Source of the DNA: Leptolyngbya sp. NIES-2104
Lineage (GTDB): Bacteria; Cyanobacteriota; Cyanobacteriia; Leptolyngbyales; Leptolyngbyaceae
Direction: 5' to 3'
NCBI RefSeq assembly: GCF_001485215.1
Contig: NZ_BBWW01000001.1
Coordinates: forward strand, 3,100,001-3,164,000
Length of the DNA stretch: 64,000 nucleotides
Shown here: positions 7,542 to 17,400 of the stretch, piece after piece
Layout: the number at the start of each line of letters is the position of its first letter
Position numbering within the stretch: position 1 is the stretch's first letter
The notes under the pieces: model-generated
Seen by the model: only the letters and a program-made list of their open reading frames with translations
Database searches by the model: none
Told to the model about the DNA's origin: nothing
Program-made: the position numbers and the translations under genes

Positions 7542-8336
7542 ATGCTCACTCTTGATAAATTACTCACCGCCCACTCGACGCTCAAACAGCGCAATGGCAC
7601 TCAAATCAATGCTCAACTGCGACAGTTGCAGCAGCACATCCTCGCCCAACTGCACGCCCTGCAACAGCAAGAAGAGATATTGGTGGCGGACGAATACGAA
7701 CTGCTAGACCCGATTCAAGACCATCTTGCCCGCGATGCTCGATCGCTGACAGGGACAGATGCGTTTCAAGCGTTCGTGCGATCGCTGTTCATTGAGACGG
7801 CGGACGAACTGGTCTGCCGCTACCTTGCCACCCAGATTGATCCAGACCCCACGATTTGGCGCTTGCACCAGTTGAAAGAGCCACTCCAGATTCACTGCAC
7901 CCAGCCATTCTGCGAGGAAGTGTTCGACGACGAGGGCATCTCCCACACCTTATATCTGGTGAAGATGGAGGTCCAACTGGGGCGGTGGCGGGATGTTGTT
8001 GATCTTGCCCCCCAACCGCTGATGGAAACCGCTGGTGAGTTCGACTTGCCGCTCTCAGGGTTCAAACAGTGGCTGAAGTTAACTGAGCAGTTGAAAGGGG
8101 CACTGCGGCAGTCGCCGCTTGGCTTCGGCACTCAAGAAACCCAAGGGAACAAGCGGTCTGCTCGGCAAAAAGCGGTTCCTTCGCAACGGGGAGTTGCCCA
8201 AGAGATGGCTTGTGTGCTGATGTTTGTCGGGGAATTGTTTCATTCCTACACCGTTGCCGATCGCCTGTGGTCACTTCTGTCTGCGGCGCACGGGATGCCG
8301 CAACCGCGATCCTCCCCGCCGCCAACCGCAGAATAG
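7542..8336 (+). CDS. Hypothetical protein of the accessory block
   Basis: This 264-residue protein begins with a long Gln-rich helix, probably a coiled coil (LRQLQQHILAQLHALQQQEE, about residues 27 to 46). An acidic middle region and a VEVQLGRWRDV-like beta part follow, and the C-terminus is Pro-rich and disordered. I do not recognise a family. About 170 bp separate it from the HTH gene upstream. GC content is a little higher here than in the core region, consistent with acquired DNA. Confidence 0.5.
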   Translation: MLTLDKLLTAHSTLKQRNGTQINAQLRQLQQHILAQLHALQQQEEILVADEYELLDPIQDHLARDARSLTGTDAFQAFVRSLFIETADELVCRYLATQIDPDPTIWRLHQLKEPLQIHCTQPFCEEVFDDEGISHTLYLVKMEVQLGRWRDVVDLAPQPLMETAGEFDLPLSGFKQWLKLTEQLKGALRQSPLGFGTQETQGNKRSARQKAVPSQRGVAQEMACVLMFVGELFHSYTVADRLWSLLSAAHGMPQPRSSPPPTAE

Positions 8337-8359
8337 CCTATTTTTATTCCCGACAAGCT

Positions 8360-8884
8360 ATGACATCACTCCCCTTAAATCCCGATGGCGATCGCCGCGA
8401 TCGTCTCATCTTTGGAAAACCCCTCGATTGGCAGACCCAGGCCGCACAACAGCGACGAGTTAGCTTTGATAAACTGCCCCTTTGCACATTGGAACAGTTG
8501 ATCCAGGAAGGGTTTGTGCAAGCTTCTGAGCAACCGCTCAGCGATCCGGATGCGCTTGAACTGGTTGAGGTTGCCCGATGTTTAAGCCGTCCTACCTTAT
8601 CTGCTTGGGTTGAAGTCTTGGTTAGCCCACCTGCTTGCCAGGAGTGGGTGCGGATTACGGCAATCCGGTTCGAGGGCATGATTACACCTGTAGAGCGATC
8701 GTTCTTTTGGCGATCGTTTTACCACGTTCGCGCCTTAGAAATGACCCCTCGATTGCTGCGGGCAACGTTTGATTCTGCCGCCCTGCTCTTCGTCTCGCAT
8801 CCCGTCGTGGCGTATCAAGACGTAGTGCCGTGGGATTTATCAGAACCTGGAGCTGACCATGACCCACGCCTTACTCACGGATAA
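8360..8884 (+). CDS. Hypothetical protein of the accessory block
   Basis: From ATG 8360 the protein has 174 residues. A longer open frame upstream to 8210 only shadows the previous gene. The sequence is soluble and mixed, with LVEVARCLSRPTLSAWVEVLV and a C-terminal SHPVVAYQDVVPWDL, and I cannot assign it to a family. It follows the preceding gene by 23 bp and overlaps the next small frame by 26 bp, so it looks like part of an operon. Confidence 0.5.
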   Translation: MTSLPLNPDGDRRDRLIFGKPLDWQTQAAQQRRVSFDKLPLCTLEQLIQEGFVQASEQPLSDPDALELVEVARCLSRPTLSAWVEVLVSPPACQEWVRITAIRFEGMITPVERSFFWRSFYHVRALEMTPRLLRATFDSAALLFVSHPVVAYQDVVPWDLSEPGADHDPRLTHG

Positions 8885-9005
8885 CGAGTCAGCATCAGCA
8901 GTGGCGGTTCTTTCGGAGTTGCGCCCTGCACTAATCGTCTCTCAACGGCTTGAGTGTCGACTGGATGATTGCAGCCTTGCCCGCTTGATTAGGAGAATCG
9001 CATGA
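8859..9005 (+). CDS. Possible 48-residue protein between two coupled genes
   Basis: ATG 8859 opens a 48-codon frame that overlaps the end of the previous gene by 26 bp and stops in the ATGA that starts the next gene at 9002. It would read MTHALLTDNESASAVAV and end in LARLIRRIA. The overlap at both ends and the lack of any other frame in the 118-bp gap support a real small gene. It could also be a leader that only couples translation. Confidence 0.4.
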   Translation: MTHALLTDNESASAVAVLSELRPALIVSQRLECRLDDCSLARLIRRIA

Positions 9006-9544
9006 ACCCAAACAACTCTTTGCCTGAAGAACCTTCCTCAGAGCCGCTCAACTGGTTCCTGTCCGAAGCGCGTGTGCAAGAATTAATTCGTATCGAAGAA
9101 GAGTGTGGCTGCGACATTGGCGCAGGGCGGAACTGGGGCACCCAGATGGGGATGTTCCTGGAAGATCCTGTGGAAATGGAGTGCTTAGCGCAACTGCGCG
9201 ATTGGATGCTGGGTGAATTCCGCTTGATGCTGAGCGAGTGGGAGTTGGGCCGAATCACCGACACGCTCCACTCCGTCGGGCGGCAACTATTGATTGAACG
9301 CTTTCGCCAACCGCCGCCGGAAACCCAGGAACGGCTTTGGCACCTGTTTGAGCGATCGCAAGCGACGCGATGGGATCACTCAAGCGTGGCAATCTCTCGT
9401 GCCAACGACGCTCGGACTGAAGTGCGGGCGGTGATGGCGAGAACGCTGACTTCAGCCGATTGGCAAGCGTTGACGCAAGCAGCAGTCTGGACGCTAGAAC
9501 AATACTTGTCCACTGGGCAAGCAGAACTGAACCGAGAGGACTAA
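9002..9544 (+). CDS. Hypothetical protein of the accessory block
   Basis: This 180-residue acidic, mainly helical protein has no motif I can name. It has two tryptophan-containing helices near its N-terminus and an internal EEECGCDIGAG loop. ATG 9002 overlaps the stop of the small frame before it. It is followed by a 19-bp palindrome. No membrane segment or signal peptide is visible. Confidence 0.5.
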   Translation: MNPNNSLPEEPSSEPLNWFLSEARVQELIRIEEECGCDIGAGRNWGTQMGMFLEDPVEMECLAQLRDWMLGEFRLMLSEWELGRITDTLHSVGRQLLIERFRQPPPETQERLWHLFERSQATRWDHSSVAISRANDARTEVRAVMARTLTSADWQALTQAAVWTLEQYLSTGQAELNRED

Positions 9545-9592
9545 GCGACTCAATCTCGATCGCTGGTTTTGCTTGAGCCGAACGGCTGGAAA

Positions 9593-9611
9593 GTTCGCAA
9601 AAATTGCGAAC
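9593..9611. repeat. Palindrome GTTCGCAA-AAA-TTGCGAAC
   Basis: A perfect inverted repeat with 8-bp arms and a three-base centre lies 49 bp after the gene ending at 9544. It lacks a T-run. It may be a regulator site for the gene at 9802 or a weak hairpin. The rest of 9545-9801 shows no gene. Confidence 0.55.
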
Positions 9612-9801
9612 ATTGGTCAAATCTTGCTCAAGTCATTCTCCGGGTAGTCGTTGAGGTTGCGATCAAAAATGAGGGCGTTCTCTATTTCTGAAAGACAGCT
9701 TTTGATCTCGTTGGAGATAGGCGGGCAAGAGTGTGTGAAATCCGTCCTGCTCCGCTCAATGCGCCACTAGCGATCCCTGTATCTGAGATGGAGGCAGCAG
9801 T

Positions 9802-10134
9802 ATGCCACACGATTTCTATTTTGGTCAGAGCCGAGAAATGAGTGCCCTGCACTGGTTGATGGAAAACCGCCCATTGCTGCCGTCGCCCCACGAGGATACG
9901 GTCGAGCTGCTTGTGAAAGCTGCCTGTCGGCAGTGTTTGATCGAAGCATCTTGGAAAGATGCGGCTGCGGTCGAATTGTGCCGGGAACTGATCGATCGCA
10001 CTCATCCTCCAACATCGGCACAAAAATTACTGGAGCGGTGTCAGGCAGGGGAATTAGAAGCGTTTGAGCAAGCCCTTTTGAGACTGCAACAGCAAGTGAT
10101 GGTTGAAATTATGAGGCCGCCCGATGCAGAGTAA
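9802..10134 (+). CDS. Hypothetical protein, last gene of the accessory block
   Basis: This 110-residue protein is all-helical by appearance, with three Cys residues and a C-terminal run ELEAFEQALLRLQQQVMVEIM likely to form an amphipathic helix. I do not recognise it. It is the last gene on this strand before the broken AraC gene. The ribosome site is weak (GGAGG at 9788-9792, somewhat distant). Confidence 0.45.
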   Translation: MPHDFYFGQSREMSALHWLMENRPLLPSPHEDTVELLVKAACRQCLIEASWKDAAAVELCRELIDRTHPPTSAQKLLERCQAGELEAFEQALLRLQQQVMVEIMRPPDAE

Positions 10135-10252
10135 TGTGGTAGGACTGATTGGCAGTTTGGTTAGATGGCAGAAAAATCCTCCCAAAGAAGCTGGCTCTTC
10201 ATGAAATTGCCTTAGAAGATAGTGAAACTTTGGCAGTGTTTTTGTGAGCGTC

Positions 10253-11148
10253 ATGGCTAATGACCAATCTTCGCGACGTGGAGCTTTATTAAGCAACGAG
10301 ACAACACCCGTTCTCCCAGAGACGGTTGTGTTATCGAGCCAGCCAGGGACATGGCGAGGAATTGAGGTCGTGCAACGCCGTCATACCGTGAGCGATCATG
10401 AGTTTCCGGCGCTTTCCTGCCACACGATAGGTATCAATCTCGGACACCCTTTAAGTGCGCGCATTGATGGACGGGTCTACGAAGGACACTTGAGTCAAGG
10501 GCAGATCAATGTGCTTCCGGCAGGTTTGCCCAGCTATTGGCGATGGAAGGAGCCAGGCGAAGCGGATGTGATTCACCTCTATCTCACTCCCGCCTTGCTG
10601 CGGGAGACAGCGATCGACCTCGGCAATCTCAACCCGGACCGAATTGAAATCGTGAACCATCTGGTGGCTCCCGATCCACAACTTGAACACCTGGGGTTAG
10701 CACTGTGGCAAGAACTTGTCACGGGTGGAATGGGCGGACGGCTGTTCGGCGAGTCACTTGCCACAGCACTGGCAGTGCAGCTTCTCCAGAAATATAGTGC
10801 AACCACAGTCGCCATTTCCGAATTCAAAGGGGACTTACCCAAATACAAGCTGAGCGCGGTATCGACTACATCAACGCTCATTTGGAGCAAAACCTCAGTC
10901 TAGAAGAACTGACCACAATCGCCCAAATGAGTCCGCATCACTTCTCGCGATTGTTCAAACAGTCCACAGGGCTATCACCGCACCAGTATGTGATTCGCTG
11001 CCGCGTGGAGCGAGCGAAACAATTGCTGCTGAAAGGCGAAATGACGATCGCGGAGGTTGCTGCGACCGTTGGATTTTACGATCAAAGCCATTTTGCCCAC
11101 TACTTCAGACGCTTGATGGGTGTCACGCCTAAAGCTCTGCTCAAGTAA
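10253..11148 (+). pseudogene. AraC family regulator, frameshifted between its two domains
   Basis: The first frame (10253-10903) has the AraC sensor half, with a cupin-like GHLSQGQINVLPAGLPSYW region. The second (10882-11148) has both AraC helix-turn-helix motifs, SLEELTTIAQMSPHHFSRLF and MTIAEVAATVGFYDQSHFAHYF. At about 10854 the sequence reads CTGAGCGCGGTATCGAC. One missing G would give the family's KLRRGIDYINAHLEQ and join the frames. It is either a one-base deletion that kills the gene or a sequencing error. The genes it controlled are unknown. Confidence 0.75.
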
Positions 11149-11367
11149 TAGCAAGAATCTCCTCAAAATAGCGCAAATCTCCAAAATTGCTGCCTCGCTA
11201 GTTTTTTATGCTGACTTAAATCTGTGAAACAAAGGAGAAACGCACTAGAAAGTGCAAATTGATCGATCAAATATGCAAAGTCCAAAACAAGACGATTTGC
11301 AGGCAGTCTCGCTGTTTCTGTCTGACATTACTCATGCGATCGCAGCTTTCCGACATCGCTTGTAACT

Positions 11368-12512
11368 TTATACTTCTGGCAACGGCAAGCGCAACCACAG
11401 GGGCAAATGATCGCTGACCTCATGTTCAAACTTGCTGAAAAACGCTTTCTGTTGCGTCTTGCTCATCTGCTCAAGTGGAGGCAGATCTAATGCTTCTCGA
11501 AATAGCTCGACGAAGTTGACAATGCCATAATCAGGTCCGCGCAACTGAGTTCCCATCGTCGCGTTGTCCTTGTACGTCGGTAGGCGATCATCGTGACTGA
11601 ACAAGCCAATCTGATCAAACGTCTCGCTCAACCTAGCGTTCGTGCGAAACTGTGTCTTGTATTGCGGATGAACGTCGAGAAACGGAAAGTTCACGTTCGC
11701 GGTTCTGCCCATCGACTGATTGAACGTTTTGATGTGTGCTTCGATGCGGGGACGGTCTCGTTCCGGGTCATCAAAGTCCAGGTTGAGATCGCCTATCAAG
11801 ATATAGTTCGGGAAGTTGCTCGATCGCTCTTTCACTCTTGCTAGTAACCACTCCATCAGCGCATCGAATTCCTGTCGTCGATCCTCGATGCTGTCCCCGA
11901 AATAGAGATGAGCGTTGACTGCCATAATGTCATACGGGCGTGTGCCAGGATGTCCATTGGTGCGGAAGCTGGCACAGAACGGTTGACGCACGAAGGTGAG
12001 GAATACAGGCAGTTTGATATCGGCTCCTTTACGGAGATTCCCCTGTTCATCGAGATGTGGGGCGATCTCGCTGACGAATTCCGCGCTGTGTTCGATCATC
12101 GTGGTAATCAACTTGGTGCGATCGAAGGAAATATCAGAGACGACATTGCCGCGCTCAATGAGCGATCGGTTATAAAGCCCAAGCGTTCACCGAGTCCTGC
12201 TTCTCAAGGGAATGCACCCGTGACATCGGAAACGACTGCACCAAAGTTGTCACCCATTAGGGATTTGAGATAATCAAAGCCTTCAAGGTCGTCCATGATT
12301 TCCTGCACCGAGAGCAGATCGAACTGTTGGCAAAGCTGCGCGAGGAATTGCCAGGTCGCTTCGTTGCGTTGTTTTCTTGCGCCCAGCTTGCGGATGTTGA
12401 ATGAGGCTAAGACGACCGAACCATACTCACGCTTGGGTAGCCCATATCGGTCTGGATCTTGAGCTAACCGCGTCTTGATTTTTTCCCATTCTGCTGTGGT
12501 AAATTCAGCCAT
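11368..12512 (-). pseudogene. Endonuclease/exonuclease/phosphatase family protein, broken
   Basis: The N-terminal piece (12512 to about 12204) carries VLASFNIRKLG and the catalytic VQEI. The C-terminal piece (12111 to 11368) carries MAVNAHL, GDLNLDF and the SDHLPLW motif, so all metallo-hydrolase motifs of the EEP fold are present. Between them an in-frame TGA follows VTGAFP at 12206, and a frameshift lies near 12165 where GFIYNRSLIERGNVVSD should be read. Two separate lesions make a pseudogene likely. The family includes DNase-I-like nucleases and phosphatases. Substrate is unknown. Confidence 0.75.
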
Positions 12513-12712
12513 CGTTGCCCCCGCTCATTGTCACGAACAGGTTGCATGATAACTGGAAAAAACCTAGCTGAGTAATCTGAAAGTGGCTAGGCGCATTCAG
12601 TGCTTTCATGCGGCACAAACTTGGTAAGGTCTAAACGCGATCACCATTGGATATATGAAACAGCGGCAAGTGTTCGGAGTTTGATTCAAATTTGATTGAT
12701 AACTTCCAATCG

Positions 12713-12752
12713 ACCAGCATCTATTTATTCTGAAGAATAAATAGATGCTGGT
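12713..12752. repeat. Perfect hairpin with 18-bp arms
   Basis: The arms at 12713-12730 and 12735-12752 are exact complements around a TGAA loop. The left arm contains CCAGCATCTATTTATTC. It lies downstream of the recombinase gene. There is no T-run on either side, so a simple terminator is less likely than a recombinase-bound or structural site. Confidence 0.85.
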
Positions 12753-12777
12753 TAGCACAAAACCTCACCTTCCTGGT

Positions 12778-12846
12778 GCAGAGTATTTGCAATACTCTGC
12801 GGTAATGATAAAAAACAGGACAAAAACGCATTGATAGTAGCGTTTT
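12778..12846. repeat. Two further hairpins after the recombinase gene
   Basis: GCAGAGTATT-TGC-AATACTCTGC occupies 12778-12800 with 10-bp arms. AAAACGC at 12823-12829 pairs with GCGTTTT at 12840-12846. GCGTTTT-like words recur at 12867 and at 13800-13830 on the other side of the recombinase gene. The stretch 12513-12857 otherwise contains no gene. Confidence 0.7.
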
Positions 12847-12857
12847 GCGGATGTAAA

Positions 12858-13763
12858 CTAATCAGCGTTTTGCAGTGACTTGAGTGCTTGTTTTGCCACC
12901 GTTTCTGCGCGTTGTGAAGTCACTTTTTGATAGCGCAGGGTTGTTTGAATTGATCGGTGTCCCATTAGCGCCCGCAGTTCTTCGATTCCCATCAGTCCCA
13001 CACGCTCAGTTGCAAAGGTGTGCCGGAGATCGTGCAGATGTGCGTCTGCCAGTTCGGGAGCATCTGCGGTCAATTCACACCAGTTATCGTGGGCAGACCG
13101 ATAGCTAAGACGGGAGACTTCCAGCGTGAACGGCTGTTGGGCTGTAAACAGAGCAGAGAATTTGGCGTGGCGATCGTATTTCAGGTAGTAATCGAGAGCG
13201 ACCGCTGCATCTTCGCCATAAAAACACCACCGCTTCCGATTGCCTTTCCCCACGACTTGGAACTTACGCTCGCTCTGGTTCACGTCGCGCAAATCGAGTG
13301 CCAAAAGCTCTGAGATTCTGGCTCCGCTTCCGTGTAGCAGATGTACCAAGGCATTCATGCGGAGATGGTGCTTTACCAACTGGTAAAGCATCTCTAGCTG
13401 CTCTGGGGTGAGGTAGCGAATAATCTCGTCGCTGTCGTGTTCTCCCTTGGCTCGATCCGGCTTCCGCCGCTTCAAGCCGAGAATCGGGTTTGACTTGATG
13501 TAACCCTCTTCGACAGCAAAGTTAAACAGGGATTGGATGATCGCTTGATGGCGATGATGCGTCGTGTAGGCAATGCTTTCTAAGTCGTCGAGATATTCTG
13601 TAATCGCTTGCCGCGTCAGGATCTCAATCGGCATCGAGCCATATTCTTGTAGGAAAGGCAGCAACGTGCATTGATAAGATTTAAGCGTCCCTGGTGCTAA
13701 CCCCTGACGACTCAGAAACGCAGTTGCGACTGTAGCTAAAGATGCAGCGATTTGAGAAGACAT
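12858..13763 (-). CDS. Tyrosine recombinase (phage-type integrase)
   Basis: The protein has an N-terminal SAM-like core-binding domain (LAPGTLKSYQCTLLPFLQEY) and a catalytic domain with the active-site set R (GSGARISELLAL), H-x-x-R (HDLRHTFATE), H (LMGHRSIQTTL) and a Tyr in LRYQKV. From ATG 13763 it has 301 residues; an upstream ATG at 13826 would add a hydrophobic 21-residue extension that I think is not translated. It is divergent from the XRE/zinc-ribbon gene, with 69 bp between them. It is likely the mover of the cassette that includes the VPA1262-like gene. Confidence 0.9.
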   Translation of the reverse strand: MSSQIAASLATVATAFLSRQGLAPGTLKSYQCTLLPFLQEYGSMPIEILTRQAITEYLDDLESIAYTTHHRHQAIIQSLFNFAVEEGYIKSNPILGLKRRKPDRAKGEHDSDEIIRYLTPEQLEMLYQLVKHHLRMNALVHLLHGSGARISELLALDLRDVNQSERKFQVVGKGNRKRWCFYGEDAAVALDYYLKYDRHAKFSALFTAQQPFTLEVSRLSYRSAHDNWCELTADAPELADAHLHDLRHTFATERVGLMGIEELRALMGHRSIQTTLRYQKVTSQRAETVAKQALKSLQNAD

Positions 13764-13832
13764 AATGGGATTATGACCTAGAAATATATTAATCAAACAG
13801 CGTTTTAGATAAACCTTTTTAGACAACGTTTT

Positions 13833-14285
13833 ATGATGACTTTAAATCCAGACCTCGCTCCAAACCCTGAAGAATCGTTGGCAGAGTATGTGCGGCGAAT
13901 CCGTACTAGCTTGAGTCTAAGCCAGAAAGACTTGGCAGATCGAGCAGGAATTCATCTTCAAAGCATCGGCAAAATCGAACGGGGGCAGACCACGCGATTG
14001 AAACACAAAGCCAAAACGGGATTGGCGTTTGCGCTCGGCATCTCAGTTGAGTATTTGGATGCGGCGTGTAAAGGTGTGACGGTCGATGCGATCGAGACGC
14101 TCAAATTCTGTCCCCAGTGCTGGACACCGGGAAGTTTGCCGGATTCGATGTGGACAGCAGTGCGAGCAAAGTATTGCTACGCTTGCGGGACTCAGTTGTG
14201 CGATCGCTGTCCTAATTGCAGCGAGAGGATTCTTTCATTCAAATTTAAGTTCTGTCCTTTTTGCGGCAAAACCTATCAGAAATAA
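13833..14285 (+). CDS. XRE-type HTH protein with a C-terminal double zinc ribbon
   Basis: Residues about 16 to 75 form a Cro/C1-type helix-turn-helix (LSQKDLADRAGIHLQSIGKIERG). The C-terminal half has four CxxC-type knuckles, CPQC, CYACG, CPNC and CPFCG, giving two zinc ribbons. The pairing of an XRE domain with zinc ribbons beside a tyrosine recombinase suggests a regulator of excision or of the adjacent cargo. It sits between the recombinase and the large VPA1262-like gene, 136 bp before the latter. Two GTTTT-containing words at 13800-13830 may be its own operator. The target is not known. Confidence 0.75.
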   Translation: MMTLNPDLAPNPEESLAEYVRRIRTSLSLSQKDLADRAGIHLQSIGKIERGQTTRLKHKAKTGLAFALGISVEYLDAACKGVTVDAIETLKFCPQCWTPGSLPDSMWTAVRAKYCYACGTQLCDRCPNCSERILSFKFKFCPFCGKTYQK

Positions 14286-14420
14286 ATTTTGGTTCTGAAA
14301 GACTGATTAAATCAAAAGGTAGCAAGAACGGTTAAGATGACCCGTTGTCTTTTAACCCGAAGAGAGGCAGAAGAATTTCTATCTGGTGTGTCCTCATAAT
14401 TTACTAAATTTACTAAACCC

Positions 14421-17400
14421 ATGTCTCAGAGTCCTTCTATTCCCAACCTCTCTCAAGACCTTGATACGCTGAGTTGTGATGCCCGACTGACAGAAGTATT
14501 TAGCGGCAACTCGAACGAACCCTGTACACTTTACTTGTGGCTGCTTGAGCGAAAACAAGGTAAGAACGACCGCGACTATCAATTGCTATTCAGTTGGGTG
14601 CTCCCTCGATTAACAGGTGCAGTGGGTCAATGGGGATCATTCAACTCTTTATCCAAATGGAAATCAGCGCCCTATGAGTTTCGCATTCACAGGTTGACAT
14701 TTCTGCATAGCGGTAGTGCGATCACCGATCTTGTAAAACGGCTTTGTCAGGGCGTAACACTAGGCGATGCCTGCAATCAAATGGATCTTCCTCAACCCAA
14801 TGCGCCGCTTGATCAGTTCTGCTTGGGAGTATCGCCTAATCAAATTGCCCAATCTTTTCGGGTTCGTCCAGTGATTTTCTTGGAAACATCGTTTTCGACG
14901 CTGCCGATCTTTGATCAACTCAAGCCACCCACTAGCCCGATCGACGGTATCTCTGCATTTATGGGGTCGCTATACCGCTGCGATAAACTCAATCTTTTCT
15001 GCCAAGCCAACGGTGAACCGCTTCCGCAAGTAGACGAACTAGCTAGACTCTGCCTGAATCACCTTCGGGATGAAACGGGATTAGATTTTCGGAACGCAGA
15101 TAACCAACGACTAGGAAACCTAGAATGGCTCTGCTTTCCGGCTGCTAATCAGCATGAGCAGTCTCAGATTAGCATTGATACTGATGATGCCCCAAATCAA
15201 GTAACAGTCCGAATTACACCTGGAGTGCTTCCAACCTCATCTGCTTTGATTCGCTGTCGCGGCAAGAATGGTGGCGTGATCGTTCTAGATCAATGTCAGC
15301 TTGTACAGGTAGCCGATAGCGCGGAAGTCCCGGTATCGTTTGAAGCAAAAGAACACATCAGTTCCGTTACGGTTACGATCTGGATTCAAGCACCTAATTC
15401 TACGAGCTGGGAGCTTTGGTACGAGCATACATCACCCACACGCTGGCAGGTTAATCTAAGTCTTGGTCTGGCTGGTCCTCAAATCGACTTACCTTCGGAT
15501 TGGCTTGAGAAATATGCCAATTCTAGATTTCGAGACCAGGTTGAGCAATCTCAAAAGTTCAATCAGGTGAATTATGAACAGGTACGGATTGGTAAAACAG
15601 ATACAGAGCCGTGGATTGTGGCGGCAAAGCAAATCCGCGAATTTGCCAGAAAGCTCTTCCCATTCAGCTCAAACGGAGCATTCTTTCCGAGAGGTTGGGC
15701 AAACGACGAGACGGGTCGATTTAGTTTTTTTAAGTGGTTGCAACAACTCACGAACGATCCAACAGCCAGCAAAGTTCTCCTGATTGACCCTTATTTTGAC
15801 AGCGCTGGCATTCATGAACTGATTGCACGAGCGAGTGCAGTTCAGGCAGAGTATGTTGTTCTGACGACCACTCAAATTAAATCAGATGACGATGCACTGG
15901 AGACAGAAGATAGTCTGCAAGTGAGCGATCAATCCTCAGAACCACAACGCGCAATTCGACTGAAGACGGCTTGTAATCAACTACAGGTTTTGTTGAAAAA
16001 TCTTAAATTCCGTCTTTTAGACGTGCGAAGTACAGAAGGGGGAAAGAATCAAATTTTTCATGATCGCTACATTCTTGTCTTCGGTCAAAACGGTGACGTG
16101 AAAGCTGGCTATCATCTTTCCAACTCGATTCAAGGTGCAACGAAGGCTTATCCATTGTTAATCACAACCATTCCAGCAGACGTGCTGCCTCTCGTTGAGA
16201 CTTATATTGCGACTGAATTGCTTCAGCCTTCTAATCCTAGAAGAGAAGTGCAGACAATTTTCTCGACGATTGCTGAGCAAGCAGAATTCTCGATGAGCCA
16301 ACATCCAACAGAAATTGCTGCAATTCCCGATGCAAATCAATTCTTTGCAGCACTTCTCCAAGATGCTAATTTGGCTTATCTAACGTTATCCGATCTGGGT
16401 GAACGCCTTCAAGAACGAGGTCTTTACAATACGACAACACAAGAGTTTGAGTTGCATGAGACAACAGCGAACCGGGTCGAAGCAATGCTTGAGCAATTGA
16501 CTCAAACTTTACTGTGTGCCGATATGGATACTTGTACTCGATTGTGGGCTGGATTGGCAGCATGGTTAGATCGAACTTCAGAGCATGAAGCGTACTTGGC
16601 AAAAATCACATTGGTTGGGGGGGCAGCACTAGCTGCAAAACTGCACACATTTGTATTACAAGTCCCCCATGCCTTAAATCTTCCCGTTCAGTCATACCAT
16701 CCAAATGCTCAAGCCGACGCACTGCAATTAATTGATTTCGTCAAACGAGACTTTGTGAGTGCTGTACGAGATGCCGACCGACTTCTGCAAATTACGAGTG
16801 CCCAGATGTGGCAGATGTGTTTGAACGATCGCGGTCTTCGTTATGCGGCACAAGCATTAATGACTCTAGATTCAGCGAAGTTGATTGACGCGGTTGAGAC
16901 GTTGAACCAGTTTCTGGTAGATGATCGCAGTACTCTAGATTCATTGCAGTTCTGGTCTTTAGCTTATTCCCTCTCCTTCATCATTCAGCAGCTAGTGTGG
17001 CAACTGATTATTAATCGATTTCACAATCAACAGAATGACAATCTGACACAGAAGATGATTGAGAGCAATTTGCCGTCGATTCGCGCGCTCGCAGCCTATA
17101 GCTTGTTTCCATCAAATGCTAATCAGGCTGATCAATCGCCCTTGGATTTGCAAAAGATTTTTACTCGACTGACACAACTTTCAGCGATCGAGAGAATTCA
17201 CGTTTTAGCCGAATGGGGATTTCACCTGAGAATCAAAGCAAATATCAATCGTGGAGAAACTGAGGCAGTTCGAGAACTTCGTTTAGCGGTTTTCAACGAA
17301 ATGCGGCGGAATTTTCCGCAGGAATTATCGCTGGAGGAAGTTTCAAGCATTAGTCGTCGTCTCAGTGGTCCGAGTGAAGGCGCATGGGCAAGAACGACAA

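Noticed and set aside
12713-12752. Simple terminator for the recombinase gene
   Set aside because: The stem is strong but no T-run follows on the minus strand.
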